This document shows, one piece after another, positions 54,684 to 62,984 of a stretch of 64,000 nucleotides of DNA. How positions within the stretch are numbered: the first letter of the stretch is position 1; every line of letters starts with the position of its first letter. Made by a program: the position numbers and the translations under genes. The stretch is taken from NCBI RefSeq assembly GCF_016495725.1, contig NZ_CP054705.1, positions 2,480,001 to 2,544,000 on the forward strand, written 5' to 3'. Under the pieces are notes generated by a model that saw only the letters and a program-made list of their open reading frames with translations, was not told the DNA's origin and did no database searches. Source of the DNA: Salicibibacter cibarius (GTDB lineage: Bacteria; Bacillota; Bacilli; Bacillales; Marinococcaceae).

Positions 54684-55964
54684 TTACGTGGTTTGCGCTT
54701 GAGCGCGCTTCCGGTCTTGTAGAAGTTTAGCACCGTCAAAAGCACATCCTCGCTGACCCATCACAAACAAGACTTTCAAAAGTTTTCCACACAGAGCGAT
54801 CAGTGATTGCATTTTTTTCAGCGGTCGGTCGGAACGCTGCGTGAGTTCATGATGCAGGGCGCGAAACGTGTCATTATGGTTAACGAGGGGACGAATCGCT
54901 AAAAATAGAATGTGGCGTAATCGTCTCCGTCCTCGTTTACTAATAGTGGTTTGGCCCTTGTGAACCCCTGAGCTATTTTCTTTTAAATCAAGACCGGCCA
55001 GACTGATCAGCTGCTTCGGATGACGATACTGGTGAATATCCCCGACCTCGGCAAAGAAAGCGGCAATGGTCATGTCGCCTAAGCCTTTGATGTCCCTCAT
55101 TTGTTCGGCGCCAGGGAGATGCTCAAGCTGGTCCGTCAATTGGGCTTCCAATTCCTCGAGTTGCCGGGCATATAGGTCATACTGAGCCAGTAACGCGTCA
55201 AGTTCTTGTTTGGCAAAGCGGAGCCCTTCGGTGATGCCTACACTCTTCTCAGCAGCTTCATGAAGCTTTTGGGCTCGAGCGAACCCTGCGTGTCGCTTCG
55301 TATGGGCTTTCCATACGTCCACGATAGCTTCCGATGTCATCCCCGCAATGGCTTGGGGGAGAGGAAAAACCCGCAAAGTGGCCAAGGCACTCTCTCCATT
55401 CCATTGCTTAAACACCTGCTCAAACTCCGGGAAGTAACGGTTCAGCCAATTTTGAACACGGCCATCCGCCTGGTTTTTCAACTGCACGAGCTGATCTCTT
55501 AATTTGATGCCTTCTCTCAATTCAGCGTAAATGCCTTCAAGAAGGTTGGGGTGAGAGTATCGCCCGTCTTTCACCTGTTTAGCGATCACCATCGCATCTT
55601 TAGTGTCGTTTTTGCTTGGCGAGTGATCATCGATTTCTTTGAGCCGTTTGACGTGCATGGGATTGACCAACACCAGGTGATGACCGCACGATTCAAGATA
55701 ATACGCCAAGCTCAAAAAGTAGTGCCCGGTGGGCTCCATACCTACCACCATGTGCGTTTTTTGATGGTTATCCTGATGATCTTCAGCCCATCGTAGAAAC
55801 GTCTCAAAACCTTCAAGATCGTTGGTGAAATTGATGCGTTTCCCAAACTCGAAGCCGCGATCATCAATGGCACGAGCGACATGCTTGTTCTTGGCGATGT
55901 CGACGCCAATGATGAGCGTCTCCGGGGTGATTTGAGCGAGCTTTTCATTTTGTGTATAATTCAT
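54684..55964 (-). CDS. IS110-family transposase (DEDD recombinase)
   Basis: The 426-aa recombinase has an N-terminal RuvC-like DEDD domain: D in IGVDIAKNKHVA, E in VVGMEPTGHY, D pair in SKNDTKDAMVIA. A coiled-coil middle (about residues 230-290) follows. The C-terminal Tnp20 domain has IKGLGDMTIAAFFAEVGD and AGLDLKENSSGVHKGQ, with the catalytic Ser in the last, then KRGRRRLRHILFLA. AAGGAGG precedes the ATG. The protein looks intact, so the element may still be active. Confidence 0.95.
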   Translation of the reverse strand: MNYTQNEKLAQITPETLIIGVDIAKNKHVARAIDDRGFEFGKRINFTNDLEGFETFLRWAEDHQDNHQKTHMVVGMEPTGHYFLSLAYYLESCGHHLVLVNPMHVKRLKEIDDHSPSKNDTKDAMVIAKQVKDGRYSHPNLLEGIYAELREGIKLRDQLVQLKNQADGRVQNWLNRYFPEFEQVFKQWNGESALATLRVFPLPQAIAGMTSEAIVDVWKAHTKRHAGFARAQKLHEAAEKSVGITEGLRFAKQELDALLAQYDLYARQLEELEAQLTDQLEHLPGAEQMRDIKGLGDMTIAAFFAEVGDIHQYRHPKQLISLAGLDLKENSSGVHKGQTTISKRGRRRLRHILFLAIRPLVNHNDTFRALHHELTQRSDRPLKKMQSLIALCGKLLKVLFVMGQRGCAFDGAKLLQDRKRAQAQTT

Positions 55965-57446
55965 GGTGAGTCCTCCTTGGTAGTTATCAATTTAGAGGTC
56001 GATGAGTAATCATCGAACACTCCGTACTATACCAAGGGGGCTCTTTTGTGTTCAAAGCTCAAAATTTCACCTAACAGGAATGCTTACTATTGGTGTTTCC
56101 ACTGATGCTTTTGAACAGCGTCAATGCCTTCTACAAAAGTGGATACAAACAGGTCACCAAAATGCAAAAGGATACGATTTATCGCTTGAAAAACAACGCC
56201 CGGATGCCTTGGCGCAACTTGCTTCTTCATGTGTCTAAGCAGTTTCAATCTTTGGTTAACCCTGATCAGGACGTGGACGATAAGTCGGCTTTTATCTTTG
56301 ATGATACGATGGACGAGCGTGTTGGCCGCCGGATTGAAGAGGTTTCTTACGTCCACGACCATGTGGCCGGACGCAAGAAATCCAAAGCAACGCTCGGGTT
56401 CAAAAATCTCACCATGGGACTCTTTGATGGGAAAAGCTTTAACCCGCTTGATTTCAGTCTTCATTCTGAAAAGAAGCTATACAAGAAACAGCGGAAAGAG
56501 CAATATCAAAAGAAGCGTGATCCTCGCTCAAACGGTGCCAAGCGCAAGAAGGAATGCGATACGTATGCTCAAAAGAGCGGTGAAGCACGGTTTCAAAGCC
56601 AAGTATGTTCTCGTAGACAGTTGGTTTGCCAGCAAGGACTTTATCCGCACGTGTAGAGGGGTCAAAGATGGAGCGATACACGTCATTTGTGCTGTCCGCA
56701 AGGACTGGAGAAAGTACCGTTACCAAGGGAAAGACATGCATGCGAAGGAACTGCTGAAAACCCTGAAAAGCGAAGGAAAAGAAAAACGTTGCCGCAAACG
56801 CAATACGCGTTATTATGAAGTCACCGTCTACTATCCCGGGATCGATGAAACCGTCAAATTGTTTTTTTGCCGCTTTCCGTACCAAAAAGAGTGGCGACTG
56901 TATCTCTCTACAGATATCAGCTTATCATTCATTGAAACCATGGACATTTATTCGGTTCGTTGGACGATCGAAGTTTTTTTCAGAGAGACGAAACAGCACC
57001 TTCGTCTGGGGAAATGCCAATCCCAAGATTTCGACGCGCAAATCGCCCATGTAACAACCACCTACATCCTGTATGCCTTTTTGTCTTATTTCCGACGAGT
57101 CAACGATTACGAAACCTTGGGAGGATTATTTGAAGAGATGAAAGACGACATGGTGGAGAAAAATATGGCACAACGGTTATGGGAAATGTTTGATGAGCTC
57201 CTGGACGTGATTATCGCAACCATCTCAGAATCAGGAGCGGTCGATATTCATGCCTTTAAGACGTCTGAGGAATACCAATACATCAAAACCCTTTTTGAAG
57301 ACTCATTTTTGGACCATCAGCTATTTGACGGCGATAATGTCGCTTAAAGAGCGAAAATGGAATTTCGATGAAAACACTGTCATACAAGGGCCTTAGGCAG
57401 CAATATACACGCTGAATCCCTTGTTATTTGGGGTGCGAAACTCGAG

Positions 57447-57785
57447 TAGGATTTGCTCGCTTTCATCCTCTACACAAAAGAAAATTGCTCTAAAATATCC
57501 CGTTCCTCGCCAGTTGACTCGAAATTCCAACAGAGGTGAATGATGCGTAAGTTCTTTCAGGATTGTGGCAAATGTAAGCGGTCTGCCATTGTCCCGCTCT
57601 GTATAAAAGGGTAAGAATTTTTTCTCCGGGACACCTACGTCTTCAAGGTAATCCAACGCTTGTGCAATGTACTTTGCCAAGTTGGCATACCCTTTATCTT
57701 CCATTCCTCTCAATGCAATTTCGTAAATGAGATCAAAAACCGGTGCCTGCCCATTTTCGTCTTTCACGTAATGTATAGTTGGCAT
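57447..57785 (-). pseudogene. N-terminal part of the split HigB/Gp49-type toxin
   Basis: 113 codons from ATG 57785 (MPTIHYVKDENGQAPVFDL) with the Gp49/HigB (DUF891) features: FLPFYTERDNGRPLTFATILKELTHH and LEFRVNWRGTGYFRAIFFCVEDESEQIL. Translation then runs into the IS right end, which adds a foreign 17-residue tail ending at TAA near 57393. The true C-terminus is at 53842-53952. The reconstructed toxin is 149 aa. The truncated form probably lacks part of the toxin fold. Confidence 0.88.
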
Positions 57786-57789
57786 AATA

Positions 57790-57818
57790 ATTATATCACG
57801 TACAATATACATATTCAA
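57790..57818 (-). promoter_or_regulatory. toxin-antitoxin promoter with overlapping inverted repeat; likely leaderless
   Basis: Minus-strand -35 TTGAAT (57818-57813), 17-bp spacer and perfect -10 TATAAT (57795-57790). The toxin ATG begins only 4 nt after the -10, so the transcript would start at or near the A of ATG; no ribosome site is visible. TATCAC and GTGATA (outer arms, about 57827-57793) form an inverted repeat around the promoter and fit an antitoxin operator. Confidence 0.6.
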
Positions 57819-57950
57819 AAAAGTGATACGATGTACGCTATATTTCCCCCTCCCATCACCTTGTTAAAGTAAGTTCCAAATGTAAATTCCCGTTAAATTT
57901 TATTATACACGAACAATAGTTCTGTGTCTACTTCCAAGTTCCTAACAAAA

Positions 57951-57974
57951 AAAGTGCCATTCGATCGGCACTTC
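57951..57974 (-). terminator. intrinsic terminator of the sigma-54 activator gene
   Basis: Minus-strand AAGTGCC (57973-57967) pairs with GGCACTT (57958-57952), followed by a T-rich run (TTTTTTGTT). It begins 29 bp past the gene's stop. Confidence 0.8.
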
Positions 57975-58001
57975 TTTTCGTCACTGAATTTTTTCTTCTG
58001 C

Positions 58002-59633
58002 CTACGTCATCTCATACTTCTTCAATTTCCTTACAATCGTCGCTTGACTCGTTCCTAATGCGTCAGCGATTTTATACGTATTTTCATAAAGTTTCAGGGC
58101 TTTTGCCAAAAGCGCCCTCTCCGAATGTTCCGTTGCTTCCTGCAGTGTCGTAATCTCTTGGGGTAGACCGTCATCGCCTGTTTCCTCCCTAATATCGACA
58201 GGGATATCGCTGATATCAATCATATTGGTTGGTATGGTGACAACGAGCCGTTCCACCAAGTTGGCCAATTCCCTTACATTCCCGTGCCAATCAAACTGAT
58301 AGAAAAAATTTAATGCCGACTCCGAAAACTTTTTAGTGACATCATATTTTTCATTATAATGGTTGAGGTAAAAATAGATGAGGGCCAAAATGTCTTCGCG
58401 TCGCTCTCGTAGTGGCGGAATGTGAATCGGAATGACATTAATGCGATAGTAGAGATCTTCCCGGAAGGTTCCTTCTTTCACCATTTTCTTTAGATCACGG
58501 TTCGTCGCGGCAATCACCCTGACGTCGATCCGCGTCGTGTTCGTGCTTCCAACCCTTCTGAGCTCACCTTCTTGCAATACCCTTAATAACTTAACTTGCA
58601 GCTCCAAAGGGAGTTCACCAATCTCATCGAGAAATAACGTGCCGTGATCTGCCAGTTCGAACATCCCGGCTTTACCCGTTTTTTGTGCACCGGAAAATGC
58701 GCCCGCTTCATAGCCGAACAACTCGGATTCCAAGAGTGTCGGCGGGATTGCACCGCAGTTGATTTTTATAAATTCTCCTTGTTCCGAACGTAGACTATGC
58801 TCATGCACATTTTTAGCGAAAACATCTTTCCCGACACCGGTTTCTCCGAGAACGAGGATAGTGGCATCGATATTCGCCACTCGTTCCCCCGTGAAAAAAA
58901 TATTTTTCATTTCCGCGCTCTCGCAGACAATATCCGTCGTCACATCAGGATTTTCCTGCATTTTATTAAGTTCAGCTTTATAAAAAGAGTTCAGTTCCTT
59001 CATTTTTTGATTTTCATCGCGTAACTGTTTTAAATCTGTCAAATCACGAATGTTTGTGATGACTTTTTCCACTTCGCCATCTTTATTAAAAATGGGGCTT
59101 CCGGTGAGCATCACTTCAATATCCCCTTGACCCCGCTGGTAAACGGTCACCGGTTTCTTTTCTTCCACCACTCTAAAGGTGACGGATTCTTCCAATATGC
59201 CCCGCTGAACGAGCTGGTTTACATTTTTTCCAATGTAATAGTCTCTCGGAATTTTAGTAATCCGTTCAATAGCCGGATTGGTTTTCAACGTTGTTCCTTC
59301 GGCGTCTGTAATGTAAATCGCATCATACGCGCTTTCCAGCAAACTATTTAATTCTCTTTCCATCTCTTCATATTTTTGGGGAGCAGCCCCTTTACTTCTC
59401 GGATAGAAAAAATAAAAAAAATAATTGTTCATATGGGAGTGTTCATATTTTTCCACTAGATAATCCTGACCATCAACGTTGCATGCAAAGTGATGCTCGC
59501 CTTCCTTTATGCAACGATGAAAATCTTCATTTGCCCGCTCATTGCGTGCGATCACTTCTCCGCGATCGTTCACAAGAAGCATCGGAAATGGAAGATAGGA
59601 CCATTCACTGGATAATAACGCTTTTGTTGTCAT
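58002..59633 (-). CDS. PAS-containing sigma-54-dependent transcriptional activator
   Basis: Enhancer-binding protein, 543 aa from ATG 59633, which has GAGGAG 8 nt upstream (a GTG at 59642 is less likely). The N-terminal sensor is followed by a PAS domain (about residues 110-210: LLESAYDAIYITDAEGTTLKTNPA), a linker helix, the AAA+ domain (Walker A GETGVGKDVFAKN near 265, the sigma-54 loop GAFSGA near 305, Walker B TLFLDEIGELP near 335) and a C-terminal Fis-type helix-turn-helix (ALKLYENTYKIADALGTSQATIVRKLKK). The signal is unknown; it is the natural candidate to drive the sigma-54 promoter at 52.88 kb or the TRAP genes. Confidence 0.95.
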   Translation of the reverse strand: MTTKALLSSEWSYLPFPMLLVNDRGEVIARNERANEDFHRCIKEGEHHFACNVDGQDYLVEKYEHSHMNNYFFYFFYPRSKGAAPQKYEEMERELNSLLESAYDAIYITDAEGTTLKTNPAIERITKIPRDYYIGKNVNQLVQRGILEESVTFRVVEEKKPVTVYQRGQGDIEVMLTGSPIFNKDGEVEKVITNIRDLTDLKQLRDENQKMKELNSFYKAELNKMQENPDVTTDIVCESAEMKNIFFTGERVANIDATILVLGETGVGKDVFAKNVHEHSLRSEQGEFIKINCGAIPPTLLESELFGYEAGAFSGAQKTGKAGMFELADHGTLFLDEIGELPLELQVKLLRVLQEGELRRVGSTNTTRIDVRVIAATNRDLKKMVKEGTFREDLYYRINVIPIHIPPLRERREDILALIYFYLNHYNEKYDVTKKFSESALNFFYQFDWHGNVRELANLVERLVVTIPTNMIDISDIPVDIREETGDDGLPQEITTLQEATEHSERALLAKALKLYENTYKIADALGTSQATIVRKLKKYEMT

Positions 59634-59669
59634 CAGAAACACTCCTCAAGAGAATGGATTCTATTAGCC

Positions 59670-59678
59670 ATTATACCA
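59670..59678 (-). promoter_or_regulatory. extended -10 promoter of the activator gene
   Basis: TGG-TATAAT on the minus strand (59678-59670), an extended -10 element, about 35 bp before the activator ATG. A good -35 is not evident. Confidence 0.5.
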
Positions 59679-59742
59679 GAATGTAATCAAGTCGTCCCAG
59701 CCCAATTTTTAGATCCCGTATTTTTTGCCCCGTTGAAAACGT

Positions 59743-60001
59743 TCAGGATTGACGATCCCATTTTTCCTCTTCGTATAAGCGTTCAATAACAAACTGTTTT
59801 AATAAAGTTTGATAGCCTTTCTGTTTCTTATCGGCTAGGGTCTGCAAGCGCTCAAGTGGATCCTGGTCCATTCTGATCGTAATGGATTTTGCTTCTGTTC
59901 GTTTTGGGTGGCATTTCAGAGTCATCTAACGGACGGGCGCTTTCAAGCAATTCATCGGTAAGTTCATGGCTATCCCAAAAATCAGCGGATGCACCGTCTT
60001 G
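59743..60001 (-). pseudogene. ribbon-helix-helix (BrnA/CopG-like) antitoxin remnant
   Basis: Two frames carry the parts of a small antitoxin: upstream SADFWDSHELTDELLESARP (CopG-antitoxin N-terminal pattern) and downstream SITIRMDQDPLERLQTLADK then KGYQTLLKQFVIERLYEE (RHH helix with GYQTLL). A frameshift near 59895 joins them and no start codon precedes the first part. A BrnT-like toxin is not clearly visible upstream. Confidence 0.6.
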
Positions 60002-60193
60002 TGATCAGGCACTTTGTCCGGATGAGGGGCGGATGAGAATTTTTCGTTACAGGCGCGTTGATTATCAAAATTTATCCAATAAAAAAGCTTAAACAAATGT
60101 GACGCTTCGTGAAGCCCTATTAAAGGTGAAAACGATGTAAAACATACCGTGTTTTATTATGTATGGACTAGTTTAGCGTTCAGCTACCCTTAT
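60002..60193. other. unassigned stretch upstream of array 3
   Basis: No gene is supported. A short minus-strand stretch reads LIINAPVTK-like residues that faintly recall the end of BrnT toxins, but the match is too weak to call. The array begins directly after it. Confidence 0.2.
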
Positions 60194-60640
60194 GAATCCC
60201 CAAAACCCGAGCCTGAGAGGATTCATCTGGCTGATGAACAACACTTTGAGTCCGCAGATATGCTTCCTGAGGACTCATTTGGCTGTTGAGCAACGCTTTG
60301 AGTCCGCAAATCTGCTTCCTGAGGATTCACCTGGCTGATGAGCAACGCTTTGAGTCCGCAGATATGCTTCCTGAGGACTCCTCTGGCTGTTGAGCAACGC
60401 TTTGAGTCCGCAGATATGCTTCCTGAGGACTCCTCTGGCTGTTGAGCAACGCTTTGAGTCCGCAGATATGCTTCCTGAGGACTCCTCTGGCTGTTGAGCA
60501 ACGCTTTGAGTCCGCAGATATGCTTCCTGAGGACTCCTCTGGCTGTTGAGCAACGCTTTGAGTCCGCAGATATGCTTCCTGAGGACTCCTCTGGCTGTTG
60601 AGCAACGCTTTGAGTCCGCGGATCTGCTTCCTGAGGATTC
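60194..60640. repeat. 52-bp-period hairpin array 3, 9 units
   Basis: GAGTCC (or GAATCC) starts lie at 60194, then 60248, 60300, 60352, 60404, 60456, 60508, 60560 and 60612: eight exactly 52 bp apart after a first 54-bp step. Each unit has GAGTCC-G-CAG, a 9-nt loop, then CTG-A-GGACTC, an interrupted stem. The inner five units are almost identical; the edges vary. The 52-bp period leaves all frames open, which produces spurious ORFs. Confidence 0.9.
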
Positions 60641-60958
60641 ATTTGATACTAAGCATTGGTTTCTCGTTTCATACCAAAAGGTATTTCTATCATTAGAAAC
60701 TTCCGATAGATAACATTTGCACTAAGGCGCATTGGATTGCTACGCGATCGAATATAGGCCACCTATGTGAAGGTATTTTAAGATCAACGCCTGTTTTCGT
60801 TACTCATAATCGTTTCCTCCTTCGAAAAATCTGTTTTTCAAAGACAGGCAATCATTTATACGTATGATTATAGCTACATTTGCGAAGCACACAATTTTTA
60901 TACGAATCATCAACATCGAGGACATGACCGATCTGCTTTTTTAAATAAAATATAACAT
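60641..60958. other. gene-free stretch between array 3 and TRAP permease
   Basis: A strong ribosome site, GAAGGAGG, followed by ATG and a seven-codon frame (MSNENRR) lies on the minus strand at about 60808-60832, like the truncated start of a lost gene. Nothing else is recognised apart from the TRAP terminator at the right end. Confidence 0.3.
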
Positions 60959-60981
60959 GCGCCCAAACCTTGTTTGGGCGC
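60945..60981 (-). terminator. intrinsic terminator of the TRAP genes
   Basis: Minus-strand GCGCCCAAAC (60981-60972) pairs with GTTTGGGCGC (60968-60959), then a T/A-rich run. It lies 13 bp past the permease stop. Confidence 0.8.
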
Positions 60982-60993
60982 ACGATTTGCAAA

Positions 60994-62967
60994 TTAGTAC
61001 TCCGTAGATATCCCCACTGTTGTACTTTTATCATTGCCTCGCCATTGATAGATAAAAACAACCGCCAGCAACACAAGCCCGATCAAATCCGTCCATAAGT
61101 GATCCGTGACCAATAGAACGGCCGCTACCAATAAAGCTATTCGTTCCCAAACAGCTGTTATTTTCAGCATACATCCTTCGATAAATCCGGCAAAGGCCAC
61201 TAGTCCCAATAGAGCGGTTATAATGCCGAAAATGATCGAAGGAACACTTCCATCAAAGGAAAGCGAAGGATTATAGACGAGCATATACGGCAGTATAAAT
61301 CCGGCCATCCCGACTCTTAAAGAATAGACAGAGGTTCGCAACGGATTGCTGCCCGCGATCCCAGCCGTAATGAAAGAAGTGATCGCCACCGGTGGTGTAA
61401 TGCCAGAAAAAATGCCGAAATAGAATACGAAAAAATGAGCGACAAGGACGGGTACACCCAGTTGCGTGAGCGCTCCGGCAGCAACCGTCGCGAGAATGAC
61501 ATAAGCCGACACCGTCGGCATGCCCATCCCGAGAATAATGGATGCGACCATGATTAACAAAAGTAACGGCAACAGTTGTCCGCCTGACATTTCTACCGCG
61601 AATCGCGAGAAAGCCATGCCAAGTCCGGTCATAATAACAGACCCGGCAATAATGCCTGCGCCGGCACACGCCATTACCGTCGGCACAGCATTGCGGATGC
61701 CTTTTTCCAAAGCGGCAAGAATAGCCATTACGTTCAAACGGCTTTCTTTTTTAAATAAACTTAATATAAAAACGGACAACAACGCCCACATCCCGGCCCT
61801 CATCGGACTGTAACCGCTGACCATCAAAACAATAATGATCACTAACGGCAGAATGAGGTATCCTTTGCCCGCGACGAGCTTCCAGAAATTTGGGAGTTGA
61901 TGCCCCGGGATGCCTTCCAACCCTAAGCGACGCGCTTGAAAATAAATGACCACGCCGACGACGGTAAAGAACAGGATAGCCGGGAGCAGTGCATAGCCAG
62001 CTACTTCAATGTAAGGAATGCCGGTGTATTCCGCCATAACAAAGGCAGCCGCGCCCATGATCGGCGGCATAATCTGCCCGCCTTGGGAAGCAACCGCTTC
62101 CACGGCACCGGAAAACGTTTTCGTATAACCGACCCTTTTCATCAGCGGAATCGTGAACGGTCCGGTCATAGACGCGTTCGCCGCTCCGTTTCCGCTCACC
62201 GTCGCCAACAACCCACTAGATAATACGGACGCAAGAGCGGGGCCGCCGCGAATGCGTCCGGTCAAGGCAAATGCAAATTCAATAAAAAATTGCCCAACCC
62301 CTGTCCTCATCATAAAAGCAGCAAAAATCAGAAACAGAATGAGGACTGTGGATGCCACGTAAATGGGATCACTGAAAATCCCGTTCGTCGTCGTGTAAAG
62401 GGCATCAGTCATGCGGCCATAACTAAATCCTTGATGGCCTAAAATTCCCGGAAAAATAGGCCCGATAAATATATACGCCCAAAAGAACAATGCCAATATG
62501 GCCATTGCGTGCCCAATCGTCCGTCGTACCCCTTCGATAACTAGAAGAATCATAACCGTCGCCACGATTTGATCAAAAAGGGTAGATGCTCCTTGGCGGA
62601 GGGCAATCTCCGGATAGGAAAAGAACGCATGCCCGAGTAGGGCAATCGACAAGACGAGCGGCACTGCATCGAACAATAAATGGCCGGGTTCTTTGCCTTT
62701 ACGATAGGAAAACGTACTAAAACACAAAATCAAAAAGATTGATGTAAACACGGCACGGTGTTGCCAAGCCGGCAAACCGCCCGCTGCCGCGTAATAGATC
62801 ACATAAACCGCGAGGGTGATCGCGATGATGGCAATCATAAATTGCCGCAAGCGCTTCCACATTGACCAGCCGTCCGGGTTGTACAAGGACTTCTCAATGG
62901 AGGAGTTCATTCTTTCTTCTTCGATGGTTAAGTCAATTTTTTCATTTCCGGTATTTGTTTTCTCCAT
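60994..62967 (-). CDS. TRAP transporter fused permease (4TM/12TM)
   Basis: The 657-aa integral membrane protein fuses the small (DctQ-like) and large (DctM-like) permease subunits, as in TAXI-type TRAP systems. About four N-terminal segments (residues 40-180) are followed by about twelve. DctM hallmarks are AASVLSSGLLATVSGNGAANASMTGPFTIPLMKRVGY (in pieces) near residue 250 and GMGMPTVSAYVILATVAAGAL near 480, with FFVFYFGIFSGITPPVAITSF near 515. The ATG at 62967 follows GGAGGGAG. It is 17 bp after the solute-binding protein gene. Confidence 0.94.
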   Translation of the reverse strand: MEKTNTGNEKIDLTIEEERMNSSIEKSLYNPDGWSMWKRLRQFMIAIIAITLAVYVIYYAAAGGLPAWQHRAVFTSIFLILCFSTFSYRKGKEPGHLLFDAVPLVLSIALLGHAFFSYPEIALRQGASTLFDQIVATVMILLVIEGVRRTIGHAMAILALFFWAYIFIGPIFPGILGHQGFSYGRMTDALYTTTNGIFSDPIYVASTVLILFLIFAAFMMRTGVGQFFIEFAFALTGRIRGGPALASVLSSGLLATVSGNGAANASMTGPFTIPLMKRVGYTKTFSGAVEAVASQGGQIMPPIMGAAAFVMAEYTGIPYIEVAGYALLPAILFFTVVGVVIYFQARRLGLEGIPGHQLPNFWKLVAGKGYLILPLVIIIVLMVSGYSPMRAGMWALLSVFILSLFKKESRLNVMAILAALEKGIRNAVPTVMACAGAGIIAGSVIMTGLGMAFSRFAVEMSGGQLLPLLLLIMVASIILGMGMPTVSAYVILATVAAGALTQLGVPVLVAHFFVFYFGIFSGITPPVAITSFITAGIAGSNPLRTSVYSLRVGMAGFILPYMLVYNPSLSFDGSVPSIIFGIITALLGLVAFAGFIEGCMLKITAVWERIALLVAAVLLVTDHLWTDLIGLVLLAVVFIYQWRGNDKSTTVGISTEY

Positions 62968-62984
62968 TGCGCTCTCCCTCCTTT

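Larger units (their letters stand above)
54269..56092 (-). mobile_element. IS110-family element inserted in the IS4 transposase
   Basis: Boundaries are inferred from the broken IS4 gene: flanks ...CTCTTTGT and GTGTTTCCACTG share only GT, as expected for IS110-type recombination without a longer target duplication or terminal inverted repeats. Length is about 1.83 kb with 415 bp past the transposase stop and 128 bp before its start. The first 150 bp at the left, including the palindrome CCAACCCC-TAGGGGTTGG at about 54409-54426, could alternatively belong to a further small insertion. Confidence 0.7.
54096..57347 (+). pseudogene. IS4-family transposase, disrupted by an IS110-family insertion and a frameshift
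   Basis: The N-terminal part is 54096-54268 (RGKTKEIEKVIQTHSFSIDS ... FNFRSLCHKVGF, GYPVADIITSLFV). The rest resumes at 56093 (FPLMLLNSVNAFYKSGYKQ) and continues to about 56570, where a frameshift leads into the frame ending at 57347. DDE residues are present: FIFDDT, VLVDSWFAS and RWTIEVFFRETKQ (the YREK-type motif). Joining the two sides at a shared GT restores SLFVFPLM. The transposase cannot be made as one protein, so the IS is not self-mobile. Confidence 0.88.
53959..57446 (+). mobile_element. IS4-family insertion sequence (about 1.66 kb) containing a nested IS110-family element
   Basis: Perfect 16-bp terminal inverted repeats: CTCGAGTTTCGCACCC at 53959-53974 and its complement at 57431-57446, flanked by TAGGAT duplications. 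Minus the nested element it is about 1.66 kb. An extended -10 (TGGTATAAT near 54046) precedes the transposase. It inserted into the toxin gene and lies on the plus strand. Confidence 0.88.

Noticed and set aside
56090-57347. Programmed frameshift in the IS4-family transposase
   Set aside because: IS4 elements normally encode one frame, no slippery heptamer is evident near the switch, and the gene is already broken by the IS110 insertion. Simple decay is more likely.
60223-60642. Three overlapping 92-139-aa minus-strand frames with TQSVAQQPEESSGS-type repeats
   Set aside because: They are the 52-bp array read in three frames; 52 is not a multiple of three, so every frame stays open. There is no ribosome site and the same residues recur in all frames.
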